From: Parascedosporium putredinis
Lineage: Eukaryota; Ascomycota; Sordariomycetes; Microascales; Microascaceae
Length of the DNA stretch: 64,000 nucleotides
Assembly (NCBI GenBank): GCA_949357655.1
Contig: CASHTG010000008.1
Location: forward strand, 992,001-1,056,000
Reading direction: 5' to 3'
Shown here: positions 21,712 to 34,203 of the stretch, piece after piece
Position numbering within the stretch: the stretch's first letter is position 1
Layout: each line of letters opens with the position of its first letter
Made by a program: the position numbers and the translations under genes
Notes under the pieces: generated by a model
Databases searched by the model: none
Told to the model about the DNA's origin: nothing
Seen by the model: only the letters and a program-made list of their open reading frames with translations

Positions 21712-24120
21712 GTAGCACATTCACAGACGGGGACCCTACGAACTCACTCTCGTCCAGCTGCGCATACTCTGTCGGATAATATCCCACACTCTGCGTCATG
21801 CACGTACACGCCTCCACTTTCGCAAGAGCGTACTTGGAGATGGGAGCCCCTCTGGAACAGGTTTCGTTCCAACTGTGGAGTGCGCACCACCCAACGCTCG
21901 GGGGTCGCCAAGTCCACGCCGTTGACTGGTCTCCCAATCTTCATGTACGTTGGCGCCGTTTTTGGGTTGGATAGATGGAATGGGCGAGATCCATAATATC
22001 AGAGGGCCCCCTTCGGGGTATACCATGTAGAGTGGAGGTCTTGCATGGGGTCGGTTCCCCGTGCACCACAAAAAAGTGGAGGCGGATCGCGACCGACGCT
22101 GATATCGAGCCATTGACGGCCCTCCCTGTCGCCGCAACCAGGGGTGGCAGGGGAAAAGCGCAAAAAAGAACATTCGACTGCCGCCGAGTCAGGGCGAGAG
22201 AAAGTTTCATCCCGAAGTCGACATTGGCAGCTTAGCACAGTTTTACAGGTGCCCAGACGACGGAGATGCACGTTGTGGGACCTATCATTGGGGCACGCGG
22301 GCTACAATCTCGAAAGGGCCGCGACCTCCGTGGGCGCCTCCGGTAAAAGGGAGCTGGGATTCATTTCCAAGCCTGATGAGTGAGCGAGCTCTAAGCAGGC
22401 TCTTTTTCCTGAGCTTGGAGCACCTGGAGCACCTGGGTGGGGACAAGAAGAGAAAGCTTTAGTTAAATAAAGATACCAAAAAAGACTAGACAAAAGAGGG
22501 TTTGGCGGCATGCATTTCTTATATCTCACCGGATATTTTATTAATCGCCCTCGACAGCCGAGCCGCCCTCGTGTAAAAATCCGCCGCCGAAGCGACTGGC
22601 TGGCATCAGATCGCCAGCCGCCTGGACTCTTCGCGATCGTCTCAACCATTGGCGACCCTATGCCAATCGCTGATCGGCCCTGGGTGAGCGGACTTTAGCC
22701 GAGGACGCAGCCGATCGCTCCGCACCCTGCCCATCTTCATCCTTCCTCCCTTGCTTCTCCATGTCGCCTCTCTTCATGTCTTTGTTAGAACCTGGGCGAT
22801 TTACTTGGTATGGAGCCGTATCATTCTTTGATCCCCTGTTGCTTGGTTGCTGAGGGTGCTGAGGGTGCCCAGTCAGAAATGCGAGATGGGTGCCAAAGCA
22901 CTTGGCAGCCCATGCAATCGGCCACGAGGGATCCACATGATTGTCGCAGGGAAGCCTCAAGGGGCACTCCTGGTTCAGATCGTCCTGAGATCGATCCCGA
23001 ATCGCGCCACCACGTCGCTCCAACGGGACGAGAAAAGGAAAAAAGGGAAAGAAAGGAAAAAGACCGGGATCGGTAGCATGGCACCGGGAATTTGGGGACA
23101 GGTAGAGAGCAAAAGAGAAAGAATCGTCACTTGATCGATGAAACAGGTTTGGGCCCGGCAGTGGGGCCGCTGGGCGTCGCCCGACGCACCTTTGCAGAGG
23201 TTTTCGTGCGCATTTCATACAGGCGCCAAACGAGACGCAAGGGCCACGCGATCCTTCCGTCCTTCAGATGCGCCCCTTTGCGGGGAATTCTCTTCTTCGC
23301 CCTGCGAACTACATTCACCAACCTACACTGACAGTGAGCCAACTCTTTACTTGGGCTGGAGAGTCACCCGTGAGGAGTGAGGAGTGGGGGATGTCTTACC
23401 CGCCGCGATACACCATCGGCCGCTGGGCCTTGTAACCATACTACATAGATACCTAGTCTCCTTCCTCGTGCAAGTCTACGCGACCCCCTTGCTCAACGTA
23501 CACACGCCATAGTCCTCGCCGAACTGCTTTCTCAAAGTCAGGGAACCGCACCTCCATCCGTATTGATAGCTTAGCAGCCTCTCTTTTACAACCCCAACGT
23601 AGCAGACCGGGCAAAAGTTCCGATTTCCCTGGTCAGGGACTCGAATTGGAAACGCTTGCCTTTCTAATAGGGAAATATCGGCTCATCCTGTAATGAACCG
23701 TCTAGGTCTGTATCGTGGCCATCCAATCTTGGTTCAATCTTTCAAAGGCTCATGACTCCTGTCAGGCCACGCTTCTAGAAGAAGGCCACGATTTGGCGTT
23801 TTTCTGCAGCACAGAGCCCGCGTTGCTTTCGTTGACGCTTCACGATGTCCAGGCCTTTCAGAAGCGCCCTTCCAAGAATATGCACCCTCCGCGCTTTCTC
23901 CTTCGCTTTTCCCCTCTCATTTATCCACCTCGTAAACTATTCAATATTAAAATGTCTTTGGGTTGAGGTGGTAGCGTGGCTTTCTTCCTCGTCGGTAAAG
24001 TGGGGAGAAGCTGTATCAATTGATCTTCTCTGGACTTTTCTCGGGCTTTTCCGCGATTGTCATATCAGTCGGGAAATCGGCAAGACAGGCCAAGAGGTTG
24101 GAAACGACACTCGGCTCCAC
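21712..24120. other. Intergenic region upstream of the MAS3-like gene
   Basis: No gene recognised on either strand; open frames are short and overlap one another. It contains the MAS3-like upstream region and, at its end, the 5' flank of the initiator tRNA. Confidence 0.45.
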
Positions 24121-24191
24121 AGCATTGTAGCTCAGGGTAGAGCACTGGGCTCATAACCCAGGGGACCTAGGATCGAAACCTAGCAATGCTA
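24121..24191 (+). tRNA. Initiator tRNA-Met (CAT)
   Basis: A full cloverleaf without intron: acceptor AGCATTG pairs with CAATGCT (24184-24190), followed by discriminator A at 24191. The anticodon CAT (24152-24154) sits in a loop closed by GGG and CCC pairs. The T loop reads ATCGAAA, with A in place of T54, and the first acceptor pair is A-T. Together these are the hallmarks of eukaryotic initiator tRNA rather than elongator tRNA-Met. A run of 16 T (24201-24216) just downstream is the RNA polymerase III terminator. Confidence 0.93.
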
Positions 24192-25010
24192 CTCTATTTC
24201 TTTTTTTTTTTTTTTCGGCCGACTACCTTCAATGTTGTCTTTTCTTTTTCCTTCTTTTCCTCCCTTTTTTGTGAGCGACTTCAGAAAGGGTCTTCGAAAG
24301 AGATATTGAAGTTTATCGCATCTATGACTTAATATACTCAGCTCGCCAAAGGAGCGAATTCATTTGCTTTCGCCACCACTGCTTGACTTTGCTAGCTCCC
24401 GCCCGTAATACGGCTGCCACAATTCGCAGCTGTGAACCACCAAGCGTTCTACGATATTCAATGTTATCATTGAATTCGTAAAAGCACGATTCCACTTTTA
24501 TTAAATATACTCGATTGAAGCTGCCTCCTTGCTATACCAAAAAGAATCTCTCTTTCGCATTCGTCATTGACCGTCCTTGAATCCAGAGGATCACAAGGTC
24601 CGACCACCTCGTCACCATCCCACGCCGACTTACACCGGATTTCCAGCAATCCAGCCAATTTTCTCTTCGCTTCTTCCCCAGACCTTTCAAAATCCCTCAG
24701 CGTCGTCAGCGTCAGCGTCCCGCCAAGACCTTGGGTGGTGGATCGCCCGGAACTAGAGATGCAGCGGAACAAGGTTGAAGTAAACGCCAAGCCTTGTCTC
24801 GCATGACGTCAGGACAAGGCGACAAGCGCGCCAGCTAGCCTTCGACGTAGGTCGAGTGCTCATGAAAAAGGAGAGCTTTTCTTTTTTGCATGACAACATC
24901 CAAGCCAGCACAAGAAGCCCTTATAAACGTTGCATCCCACACACCCACAACTTCCTCATAGCTCACACAACACCAGCGACCCACACCAAAACAGTCTCTA
25001 CCAAACCTCA
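24192..25010. other. Intergenic region before the glutamine amidotransferase
   Basis: After the tRNA terminator no gene is seen. TATAAA at 24922-24927, about 85 nt before the amidotransferase ATG, is a plausible core promoter. Confidence 0.45.
24201..24216 (+). terminator. Pol III T-run terminator of the initiator tRNA
   Basis: Sixteen consecutive T residues, 10 nt after the tRNA 3' end. Confidence 0.85.
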
Positions 25011-25964
25011 ATGGCCCAAAATAATGTCAACAACCATGGCGAGGCGTCAGGATCTCCCTCCGAGGGACCCCCGTCGTGCGCATGATGGTCCTCGAGACCG
25101 ACGAGCCGCACCCCGAGGAGCACAAGCGCCGCGGCAGCTTCGCCAAGATCCTCCACCACCACTTCGCCAGCGCCGGCGAGTCCCACGATCCTCCGCTCGA
25201 TGTCGACACGGACAAGCGATTCGTGGTCGAGGACAAAGGCGGTCGCGTCCCCAAGTTTGACGACTTCGAGGGCTGCCACGCCGTTCTCATCACCGGCAGT
25301 ACCTATGATGCGCACGGAGACACGCCTTGGGTCGTGGACCTGCTTTGTCTCCTTACAGGTAACGTGCTGTCTTTTCGAGAAGGGATAACTCTTCTACGCG
25401 TTCTTCGCGGCTAACAAAAGACCTTTCCAAACAGAACTTTGGAAACGTCGACCTGACATTCACTTTAGCGGCGTCTGCTTTGGCCACCAGCTCCTATGCC
25501 GCATGCTCGGCGCCACCGTGGGACCTGCCCCGGACGGGAACTGGGAAATCGGCCACTCGAGCATCTCCCTCACCCCCATCGGGCAAAAGCTATTCCACGT
25601 CGACGAACCCGAGATATATCTACATCAGATGCATCAGGATCAGGTCGTTGAAGCGCCCACGCCCGAAACGGCCAACGGGCTACTGGAGAAGGATACCAAG
25701 GTGCACGTGTGGGGGAGCAGCGAGCATACGAGCGTTCAAGGGTGTACATACAAAAACGGCTTTTCACGACGCAGGCCCATCTCGCGTTCGACGAGACCAT
25801 GGTCAAGAGAGATTGAGTTGCGCATCAAGAGCGGTAGCATCACGGCTGATGACCGGGACGAGGTGACACAAGCGATGGAGACGGCCCACTTGGAGCACGA
25901 TGGTATCGCTGTTGCGGCGGCCATTTTGAGGTTTTTCCACGACGAAGACGATGACATAGAGTAA
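25011..25964 (+). CDS. Class I glutamine amidotransferase-like protein (GMP-synthase-like GATase1)
   Basis: A stand-alone type 1 glutamine amidotransferase domain of the kind annotated in fungi as GMP-synthase-like; such domains release ammonia from glutamine, but the acceptor reaction is not known here. Exons 25011-25358 and 25435-25964. The N-terminal 20 residues look disordered. GCHAVLITGSTYDAHGDTPW is the oxyanion-strand region, and FSGVCFGHQLLCRMLGA carries the nucleophile Cys in the GVCFGHQ elbow. The catalytic His is likely in the LFTTQAHLAFDE segment, where the common form is Q-G-H, so a changed context is possible. The protein ends in an acidic tail. One base is missing in the CCCCC run at 25068-25072, and the frame is disturbed between about 25740 and 25815 (one missing base, then a shift back, possibly by loss of a GA unit). 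Confidence 0.75.
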
Positions 25965-26762
25965 TGATAACTAATGTTAATTTGAAACACAACCTCCACA
26001 ATGGCGAATAGGGCAGGACCGTCTACTTGATATCATGGACGTGACCATCAGCTGAAAAGTATAGACTAAGCCATGCATTTTTGAGCTGATATTCCTCGTG
26101 CACCCCCGTACCTAAGGCAAGTGTAGAGTGCAAGGGTTCTGGCTCACGTAGCCGGTTTCGATTGCAATTTCTACAGTGGCTCGGGTGGTAAAGCATATTT
26201 GCGGCGTCAGTCTAATCCTCAGATAGGCTCCCCGGCTAGGTAAAATAAGAAAGTTGCTCATGGTTCGCAGGATGACGAGGTAGATAAGTATATATGTCAG
26301 TGAGCCAGAGCGTCCGGTGATATTAGAGATCACAAGGAGAGAGAGATACGCAAGGCACGTTGGACGCAGAAAATAATAGAGTCACCCAGAAGATTAACAA
26401 ATGTTGACGAAACGCCATGTATTAAACAGAGGCTCGCGATAGGGCCACGCCTTCAATAGCCGGCCTTGGTAAAGGCAGAAAATACCCTCTCATCTTAGAG
26501 TCCAACCACCCATTTCCGTCTCCAAGAACCAAAGGTAAGAGAACAAACACAAAAGACACAAGGCTCCGCAGATACGATATGCTGCGGAGTCTGCTGGTAT
26601 CTAGGAAGCATCTATCGTTAAAAATACATGAACTCCGGAAAGTGGAAAAAGAGAAAAAAGAAATCGCTATTGTATGGCTACTAAAAATCCAGAGCCGGTT
26701 GATTTCCCAGAAACCAGGTCCCCCAACGTACAAGGCTACCACGCGCGCGCTGGAAACCCGCA
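25965..26762. other. Intergenic region between convergent genes
   Basis: 3' flanks of the amidotransferase and of the receptor-like gene. I see no further feature. Confidence 0.5.
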
Positions 26763-28316
26763 TTACGAGCTGATATGAGCAGGAGCGGTCGTCGACGAGT
26801 CGTTCTTCGCTTCCTTATTTTCGTGCGTGAAAGAACTCGAGCTTCTCGGCACTTCGGTTACATGGTCGCCCGTTTCTGGCCTCGTGCTTCCCGTCCACTT
26901 GCCCGTCCGATCTGATCGATGGTCTGCCGTCTCGATGTCGGAAGGGAGGCTGTCCCTGGTGCGTTGCCACGGGCTCGCTAGTTCCTGGACCGGGGCGGCG
27001 GCTGGCGGGGTGGTGTTAAGGAAGGAGAGGGCTTGGTTGACGGTGCCTTGGGTGCGCTCGCTGAAGAAGAAGGCGTTGGGGAAGTGGTGCGAGAGGAAGG
27101 CCTTGAGACAGGGCAGGCAGGCGCAAATAATTGCGACGTTGATCTCGATGATCCTATAGAGTTGGAGGTTAGTCAAGGGTTTCTTGCAAGTGGCAGTTAT
27201 GGAATTGGATTTTAAGATGACGTACATCCACATATAGTTGTCCACGTAGTCCCAGGTGACATCCATCGTCGTGAGGGACTTGGGGATGTCAACGACCCTG
27301 TAAATGGTAATTCCGCACACGCTGGAAAACCATGGGTTAGTCTGCGTTCCATCATATACGCTGGTGAACGGAGCGGATACATACAAGCCACCAGCCATGA
27401 GCACGCCCAAAACACTGAGGAGCTTGGCAGGGGAAGTCGGAGCGGCTTGAGCAGCCAGACGGGCAAGAGCAGAATAAAGACGTCGGTCACCATGTTGACG
27501 ATGGCGGCAACCCAGAAGGGGATGGTGAAGCTGGCGACGCAGTTTCCCTCGACAGCCCAGTCCCAATGCTTCCTGATGGGTCGGCAGAGGTATAAGAAGG
27601 AAAACCCGGCGGTTAGGGCGTTACCGATGACCATGGCCATGATGGCATAGCACACCACCTTGAAGGAACGAGATGCGGGGAACCGCAAGTAGAAGCATAG
27701 GATGGATAGTTTGGTCATCATGAGCGAGAGGTTGTACGTCACTGCGCCAGCCGTGATCTCGATCTGATACCCAAGTTAAACAACGGACAAAACACTTCTT
27801 AAGAGGGGGTAGAGCTACGTACCATGGCGCCAGTCACACCATCTTCATACGGTACATCCCAGAGGTGACGGCCGAGGGCATACTTGGCCTCTACAGATAA
27901 GGAGTGGCGGTTAGCAACTTGATATCAAAGTCGGTTTTCTATATTCTTGCATCACTTACGAAGTGTATTAGAAATGGCATATCCGATGGACAACAGCAGT
28001 GCACACCCGACGAGGACTGTAATCAACCAACCGAGTTAGCACGAGACAGCGATTCGGGTCCAGCAAGCACAAGTGCGCCGATGACAGGACCGGTATCGCT
28101 CGCCGTCCAACACGCCCACTACTCACCATCGTCAACATGCCACCGTCCGACAATGAAGCGGCTGGTATACAGTCGAAGAAGACACACGATCCCCGCGATC
28201 GGAAGGGTGACGCCGATCGTCACCGCCAAGCGCCAAGAAAGGTCGTCCGGGTTGTCAAAATTCGAATCGATCCCCGGCGGTGGGGGCGCGATGGGCATGA
28301 TAAATTCGCCGTCCAT
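26763..28316 (-). CDS. Seven-TM PTH11/rhodopsin-domain receptor-like protein (copy A)
   Basis: An integral membrane protein of the fungal rhodopsin-domain/PTH11-like group, presumed plasma-membrane sensors. Six exons: 28316-28127, 28016-27960, 27890-27823, 27763-27385, 27331-27226, 27153-26763. The short N terminus faces outside and carries PPPPGIDSNFDNPD. Helices include LAVTIGVTLPIAGIVCLL, VLVGCALLLSIGYAISNTL, YNLSLMMTKLSILCFYLRF, VVCYAIMAMVIGNALTAGF, a region around WVAAIVNMVTDVFILLLPVW, and INVAIICACLPCLKAF. A conserved Cys in YLCRPIRKHWD and another in EGNCV are typical of the group. The C-terminal ~100 residues are a Ser/Thr-rich cytoplasmic tail. There is no CFEM domain at the N terminus. 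One missing base after LKPLRLPLP breaks the fourth exon. Ligand and pathway are unknown. It is clearly related to the gene at 49878-51424. Confidence 0.8.
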
Positions 28317-31300
28317 GATGAATAACGGCGGCGGCGCGGTGCCCCAAAATCCCGATACCGGTTCTATCCTTTAGGGGAATGTCGCCTAGGTCGTCCAACG
28401 CTGCACATTCGCTGACGACCGAGGGGGGCGGGCGGGCGAAGATAAAAACACGCTCGATTCGCAGCGAACCGCCGTCAAATTGGTGTGCAAGATGTGGCTG
28501 ATGTGCGCCTTTCTTCTAGAAGAAGCGTCTCTGTGGGGGAGCAAGAATCGAAAGGGGGGCACGCGAAGGGGAAGGCTCTGGGTTTTGTGCTGAGAGAGGG
28601 GAGGAGGGCGCCAGGGCTTGGCGGTATCGCGTTCTTCTTTGCCCTGACAAGCTTTTTTGGGTCCAGGCCGCTGGGTGAACGACAGGTCCAAGGATGGATC
28701 CTACCCAATACCAAAAGCGAGACGGGTCTATTACCTCGATAATAGTCCATGGTCCATCGTATAGTCCCGGTCCGGCGCGTCGCGGAGTCGACCCGGGCAA
28801 GGATCGACCGTGCACGGCCCTTTCGCTTTGACGTCGACTGGCAATCCTCCCACTGACAACGGCCGTGCTTGGATGGGACTGCTCCCCGGTTGGCGACCCT
28901 AGCCAAGTTTAGTTCTGTGGGACCCACGCCAGAGGAAAGAGATTATCCCAATCTAACTGCTTGGCTAGGGGCTTGAGGGGGCCATTGGGACAAGCGAGCA
29001 CACCATTTTGGTCAATGGGCGCAGCGAACCCTGGGCAATCTGCGTGCCTGTCAACTCTGGCGTTTCCCCATTCCCCTTTGTGTACCTTGACACATCATTT
29101 CCCCGCAAATGCACGATGGGTTTGGCAGCTCCTCTGACCGCGGTTTTGGGGAGCTGTCAAAAGCAGGCCATCGAACCCGCTCGATGCAAGAATGCCTGTG
29201 AAAGCCCTGCAAGGCATGCCGGCTGACACACGCAGGAAGCCAGCGGATATCTTCATTCCCTAGCGCTTCAAAGCCATTCTCAACGGCTAGAAATACGTAG
29301 ACGCAGTCGGCCGGTTTTCGGAGTTCTTCAATCCACGAGCCTTTTATTAGATAGTCGCACCAGGTACAAGTAAAAGCTGGGGAATTGTCCAACTACTTGT
29401 AGCATCCACTGACAGGGCTACAAGACCAAAGGGAAAAGATAAGAAAGAGAAGAAGAGAGAAGCCGAAGAATAAAAGACTGGGTAGGCGATTTGGTTAGGC
29501 GATTCGGACTTCCTTGACCCAGCCAACGAGTTGTACTCCAGCTTTCTTGAGCAGGGTTCTCAAATGGGCATGAACGACATCCCCCCTGCGCCTTTAGCTG
29601 AATCCTTCTTTCCAGGCCTACAAGTAATACAAGGAACAGCTGACGCGGAGCGTGAAGAATGGTTTTTGGAAACCCTCCCCGCTGGATGAGAGCCGCCGGC
29701 TATTATGCCAAACGAGTCGTCGAGTCGTCCTCCCTGTGCCATCCGAAGCATCAAAGCCCTCCCGCCCCGCTTTCCTCCCTTGAAGAACATGACAAGAAAA
29801 GCATCCAGGATTCTCAGCATGGTCCACAAACTCGAGTCATCATCACCGCCCTGGCAACTCCGCACAAGAAACGCACAAGGCCAACTCAAGGGGGGCAGCC
29901 AATAAACATCGATCCCCACCCGTCAAACTCGATCCTTTGGTGCATCAATTTCATGCCCCCGTGGTGATCCCCTCTCGGGCTCTCGAGCGTCGAGTCGAAG
30001 GATCCCCGGATACGACCAAGAACGCGGAGTAGTATAACCAAGGCTGGCTACGGAGGGTCAGTGTTGTCGGGGCCGAGCTATCTTCTCCGTGCTATCCTCA
30101 GCGCTCCTCGGACAAGGCCGCTTTGTCCCAGGCAAGGAAACCCAACTGCAAAAAGATAAGCTCTCTTGGCAAGTCCGGGTGCAGTAGACAGCCCTTTCTA
30201 ATAAGATGGCGAGATGCCCACTTCCTTGTCCCAGCGCGAGCAGGATTCGCACTTGACACAGAAAAGCAAGGTCCGTCCATTTTTGACTTCCCTTTTCAGA
30301 CGGAGATGCGTTCTCTGAGATGCACGACACCGGAGATGACTGGGCACCGAAACCATAGCATTGGCCCTGCCATTTGAGGGGTGGCGGGGATATCTCTCGT
30401 TTGCAAGGTTATCGCAGGGTCTGAGCTTGCCTGCCGGAGTGCGCGATAGGCGAGGTCATTATTCCATGTAATCTGTCACCGGAGAAAAATGTTTTCGGGG
30501 GAAGGAAGGTGAACGTAACCCCTTTCCATGCTCGATTGCCCTCATCTTGTCTGTTTTTGGGCAGTCCCCCAGTACGGAGGTACTACGAAGTGATTTCCCT
30601 CTGCTGTGACTTTTGTAACAAGTGAATAATGATAATGATATCGCTAATGGCAAGAGCGAGAAGAAGAGGATGCATTCGCCAAAGGATGGGTGAATCACCA
30701 CAAAGGATTTCAATCGATCCATGGATGGGCAGCTCGAAATCGTTCGGCTTAACAATCGCCCCGTTCCACCCCAGCAATAAGATTTGGGGTTACCACCTTT
30801 GCGACAGACGCTTTCGTACCCTCCACGGGCACCATGGACATTGAATGACATTGATCCGATACGGGCTAGAGCGTGCGATGAAGTAGTTGCCACAGCGGAC
30901 CAAGCTCACGAGGCATAGAAAGGGGCACACAGCTGGGTCCCTTTCCCGCGCGTGTCGCTCAGCAGCCCAGCATCAATTCTAGTGTTCAATGGGGACTATT
31001 ATCAGCATGCATCACTGAGGCATCATTGAAGCATGTGAAGTATTTGGGCGCGGAGCGGTGCCTTGGCTTGGATAGTGGCTGTACCTGCGCTTGGGGCAGG
31101 CGGAATGCGACGGGAGGCAGAAACCGTCTCGCGACTTTAGTTGGTCCCGGCCCCTAAAAGGATCGGAAGCGAGCCGCTGTCGATCATGCTTAGTACGAGA
31201 ACCAAACTCTTCAGCGACTTGACCCAAGGCGGCACATCAAGTCTCTCTTAAGTTACTTGTGTATTGCGAGCACACGGACCAGGCCGGCATGTATTGGCAT

Positions 31301-32314
31301 TTGACTGGAATCATTCCGGCTATTCCCCGACTCCGAGTGTGGACTGCTCCCTCCACGCCTCGCGAAATCACGGCGTCCGTGGCTTCCTCTCGGCGGACCA
31401 CGTACGATGGTGTCTACATCAATTGATGGAACAAGAGGCATGTAGGTTTTCATTCCGGCTAGCTCCAGTCCAAAGGCACCAAAGTTTGAAACAGCGCCTT
31501 TCTCCCCACTCTCGGCTAAAAATACCTAGAGGAGAGATTCCATTTGATCTACGCACACATAGAGAGCATTCCACGCAGGCTCGAGTGTACAGTGCAATAC
31601 ACATCAATTCTTCTTACACCCGCCACACACACTCATCAGGAACGATTATATGTTGCCTTGGTATTGGTAGAACCCGCCACCGTAGCGTGGTTCGTCACGA
31701 AAGTCTAATTTGGGGTTGACTCGGATTAGCTTCCCGGCGAACAAATCCCTAATGAGGAAACAATATCATGGAAGCAGACCCTGAAAACCTTCTTCAGTAC
31801 GAGCATCAATACTAACCCCATCAATCATGTGTTGTGTTCTTCGTGACAACGTCCCCGATAGCTTGGAGGGCATCCTGCTTATAGAATCCGCACCGCATGG
31901 TTGTGCTTTACCTCGTCTTGCCTCCCTGGCCCCAATTACAGTTCCCTCTCGTCATCATCGAATCCCGTCCATCCAACACGATTTGGCGATGTTTTGAGCT
32001 CTCCGTTGTCTTGAACCTGTAAATAGTTGATTACCAGCGCCGAGCTAAATGACAACTCAGAACTATGCCGTAGGTCCATTGTAATGTTTGTTTCCCAATG
32101 TTTTTCTTTGTATCGCGTGTACGCTATAGCTGCGAAAACAAGACCAAAGCACCAAGATTTGGACGTATCCAGATCTACTAACTCGTTGTTCGTCCACTGC
32201 GCCAGTTAACCCTGGCCACAAATGCGAACGAATCCCCGACCCGAGCCACCTATTTCAAGAGCATAAAAGGAAAAAGACACATCGACAGCGAACCAAGGAA
32301 ACACGGAAAGGAAA
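28317..32314. other. Four-kilobase stretch without a recognised gene
   Basis: Open frames at 28475-28927, 29560-29919, 30459-30893 and 31264-31719 show no domain, signal peptide or intron-supported extension, and most overlap equally long frames on the other strand. TATA-like ATAAAAG at 32263-32269 belongs to the following subtilase. Given the frameshift rate here, a small gene could be hidden. Confidence 0.4.
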
Positions 32315-33836
32315 ATGCGTTTTGCTTTACTCTGCTTCGTTTTGCCTCTGGCCCTCGCGAGGCCCCCAATCTTTGCCGACAGGAGCCAGCGCCGCTCCTG
32401 CGACCTAACGGCGGAGACATCATACCAAATAAATTCATCATCAAGTTCAAGAGGAATAGCAGTGAAAACGCAATTCAGAACATCACCATCGGCCTACCCT
32501 TCAAACCTGAGCACATTTATAATACCACGATATTTGAGGGTTTTGCCGCTCAACTAAGTAACATCACGCTGGCCAGGCTTCGATCAAGTCCTATCGTGAG
32601 CCGCCACCTTGTCCACCCCGTGTCGAAGATCCTGTTCGATTCTTGAAGCACGTTCATCACTCATCCTCGCGTTTACCTGTTTTCCTAGATCGATTACATC
32701 GAGCACGACGCCATTGTTAGGATTAGTTCCTACATCACACAAGACGATGCCGCCTGGGGCCTTGGTCGCCTATCCGACAAATCGAGGGGGAACTACACCT
32801 ACGTCTACGACTCGAGCGCCGGGGAGGGAACATGTGCCTACGTTATCGACACCGGCATTTACACTACTCATTCGGTAAGTCATATTCGCTGGTCTACGTT
32901 GGTTTCTCCGGGGGAGAGGAGGGGCGAGGACACACTGCTAACCGTTACCTTGATTCTACGTCTCCGGCAATCCAGGAGTTTGAAGGGCGCGCCAGCGCTG
33001 TTGCCAATTTCGTTGACGATAGTGACGACGACGAAAACGGCCACGGAACGCACGTGGCTGCCGTCATCGGCGGTGCTCGCTTCGGCGTCGCCAAGAAAAC
33101 GAAACTCCTCGCGGTCAAGATCGTCGGCACGGATGGTATCGGCACGCAGTAAGTTTCAAATTCTCGCGGCCCGACACCAACGGGCACTTTTCTAACCTAT
33201 TGTTGCTCTCCTCCACCTGTCTAGCTCCGGCATGATCGCCGGCCTAGTTTTGTCCCGACGGACATAGGAAAGCGCTCCTGTCCGAACGGGATCGTCGCCA
33301 ACCTGTCCATCACGGGCACCAAGTCTACCGCGGTCAACGACGCTGTCGAGGCTCTTATCGAAAGCGGCGTGTTCTTTACCGTAGCCGCGGGCAACGGAAA
33401 CGCAGACGCCAGCAACTTCTCCCCGCTTCGGCGGCAGGGGCCTGCGTCGTGGGCGCGTCCACCTCCTTGGACGCCATGTCTCCCTTCTCGAGCATTGGCG
33501 CCAACATCAACGTTTTCGCTCCCGGCACGAGCATTCTGAGTGCTTGGGTCGGTGGTATCAACGCTAATGTAAGTACAACCCCGTAACATACATTCCTATA
33601 AAGAGCTACTCTCGGAGCACCTCCAACGACTGATGCGCCTAGAATATCATTTCGGGGACTTCCATGGCCTCCCCCATATCACGGGGCTTGGTGCTTATCT
33701 GCTCGCCCTCCATGGAAAAATGACCCCTGCTGAGCTTTGCTCCTATATCGCGAGCACCGTGCACAAGAATATTCTCACTGGCGTCCCCAACGGAACGATA
33801 AACACGCTGGCCTTTAACGGGAACCCATCCGCGTGA
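32315..33836 (+). CDS. Secreted subtilisin-like serine protease (proteinase K family)
   Basis: A secreted S8A peptidase of the proteinase K/Pr1 type. Exons 32315-32595, 32689-32874, 32976-33148, 33225-33568, 33643-33836. A signal peptide (MRFALLCFVLPLALA) is followed by an I9 propeptide (PNKFIIKFKRNSS) and the mature start region AAWGLGRLSDKSRGNYTY. The catalytic triad is complete: Asp in CAYVIDTGIY, His in NGHGTHVAAVIGGA, Ser in SGTSMASPHITG; the oxyanion Asn is in VAAGNGNA. Homologues degrade extracellular or host protein. The frame breaks at a CCCCC run near 32363-32367, a TTTT run at 33248-33251 and a CCCC run at 33421-33424; one added base in each restores the family sequence. The upstream ATAAAAG lies about 46 nt before the ATG. 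About 390 residues, normal for the family. Confidence 0.88.
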
Positions 33837-34203
33837 GCCATATCCGGACAGCGCTACACAAAGAAATAGGACGGAAAATAGCGTACAACATGGTCTCCAT
33901 GGGTGTCTACGTCTACTTGGGAGATTTCCTATATCGCAATGATCGTTTGGCTTCATTATCTGCGTTCATTTCTTTAATAATATACCATTTTATTAGTGTC
34001 GAACTCCTCCGACACCATATCTATGCAATCCACTGGATAAACGTGCCGAAAGTAACTTAAATCCAATTACTTCTTTGATAAAAGGGCTCGAGCATACGAT
34101 GACCTATCACCAAAAGTGCTCAATACCAGGGCTCTATCAGTCAACGTGCTAACAATTTCCATTTACTCGCCGCTTTCCATCCGTTAATGAGGTGAGGCTG
34201 CTC
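33837..34203. other. Intergenic region between convergent genes
   Basis: AT-rich 3' flanks of the subtilase and the ClC gene; nothing else seen. Confidence 0.5.

Noticed and set aside
29560..29919. Minus-strand 119-codon open frame
   Set aside because: It has no signature, and an equally long plus-strand frame covers the same bases.
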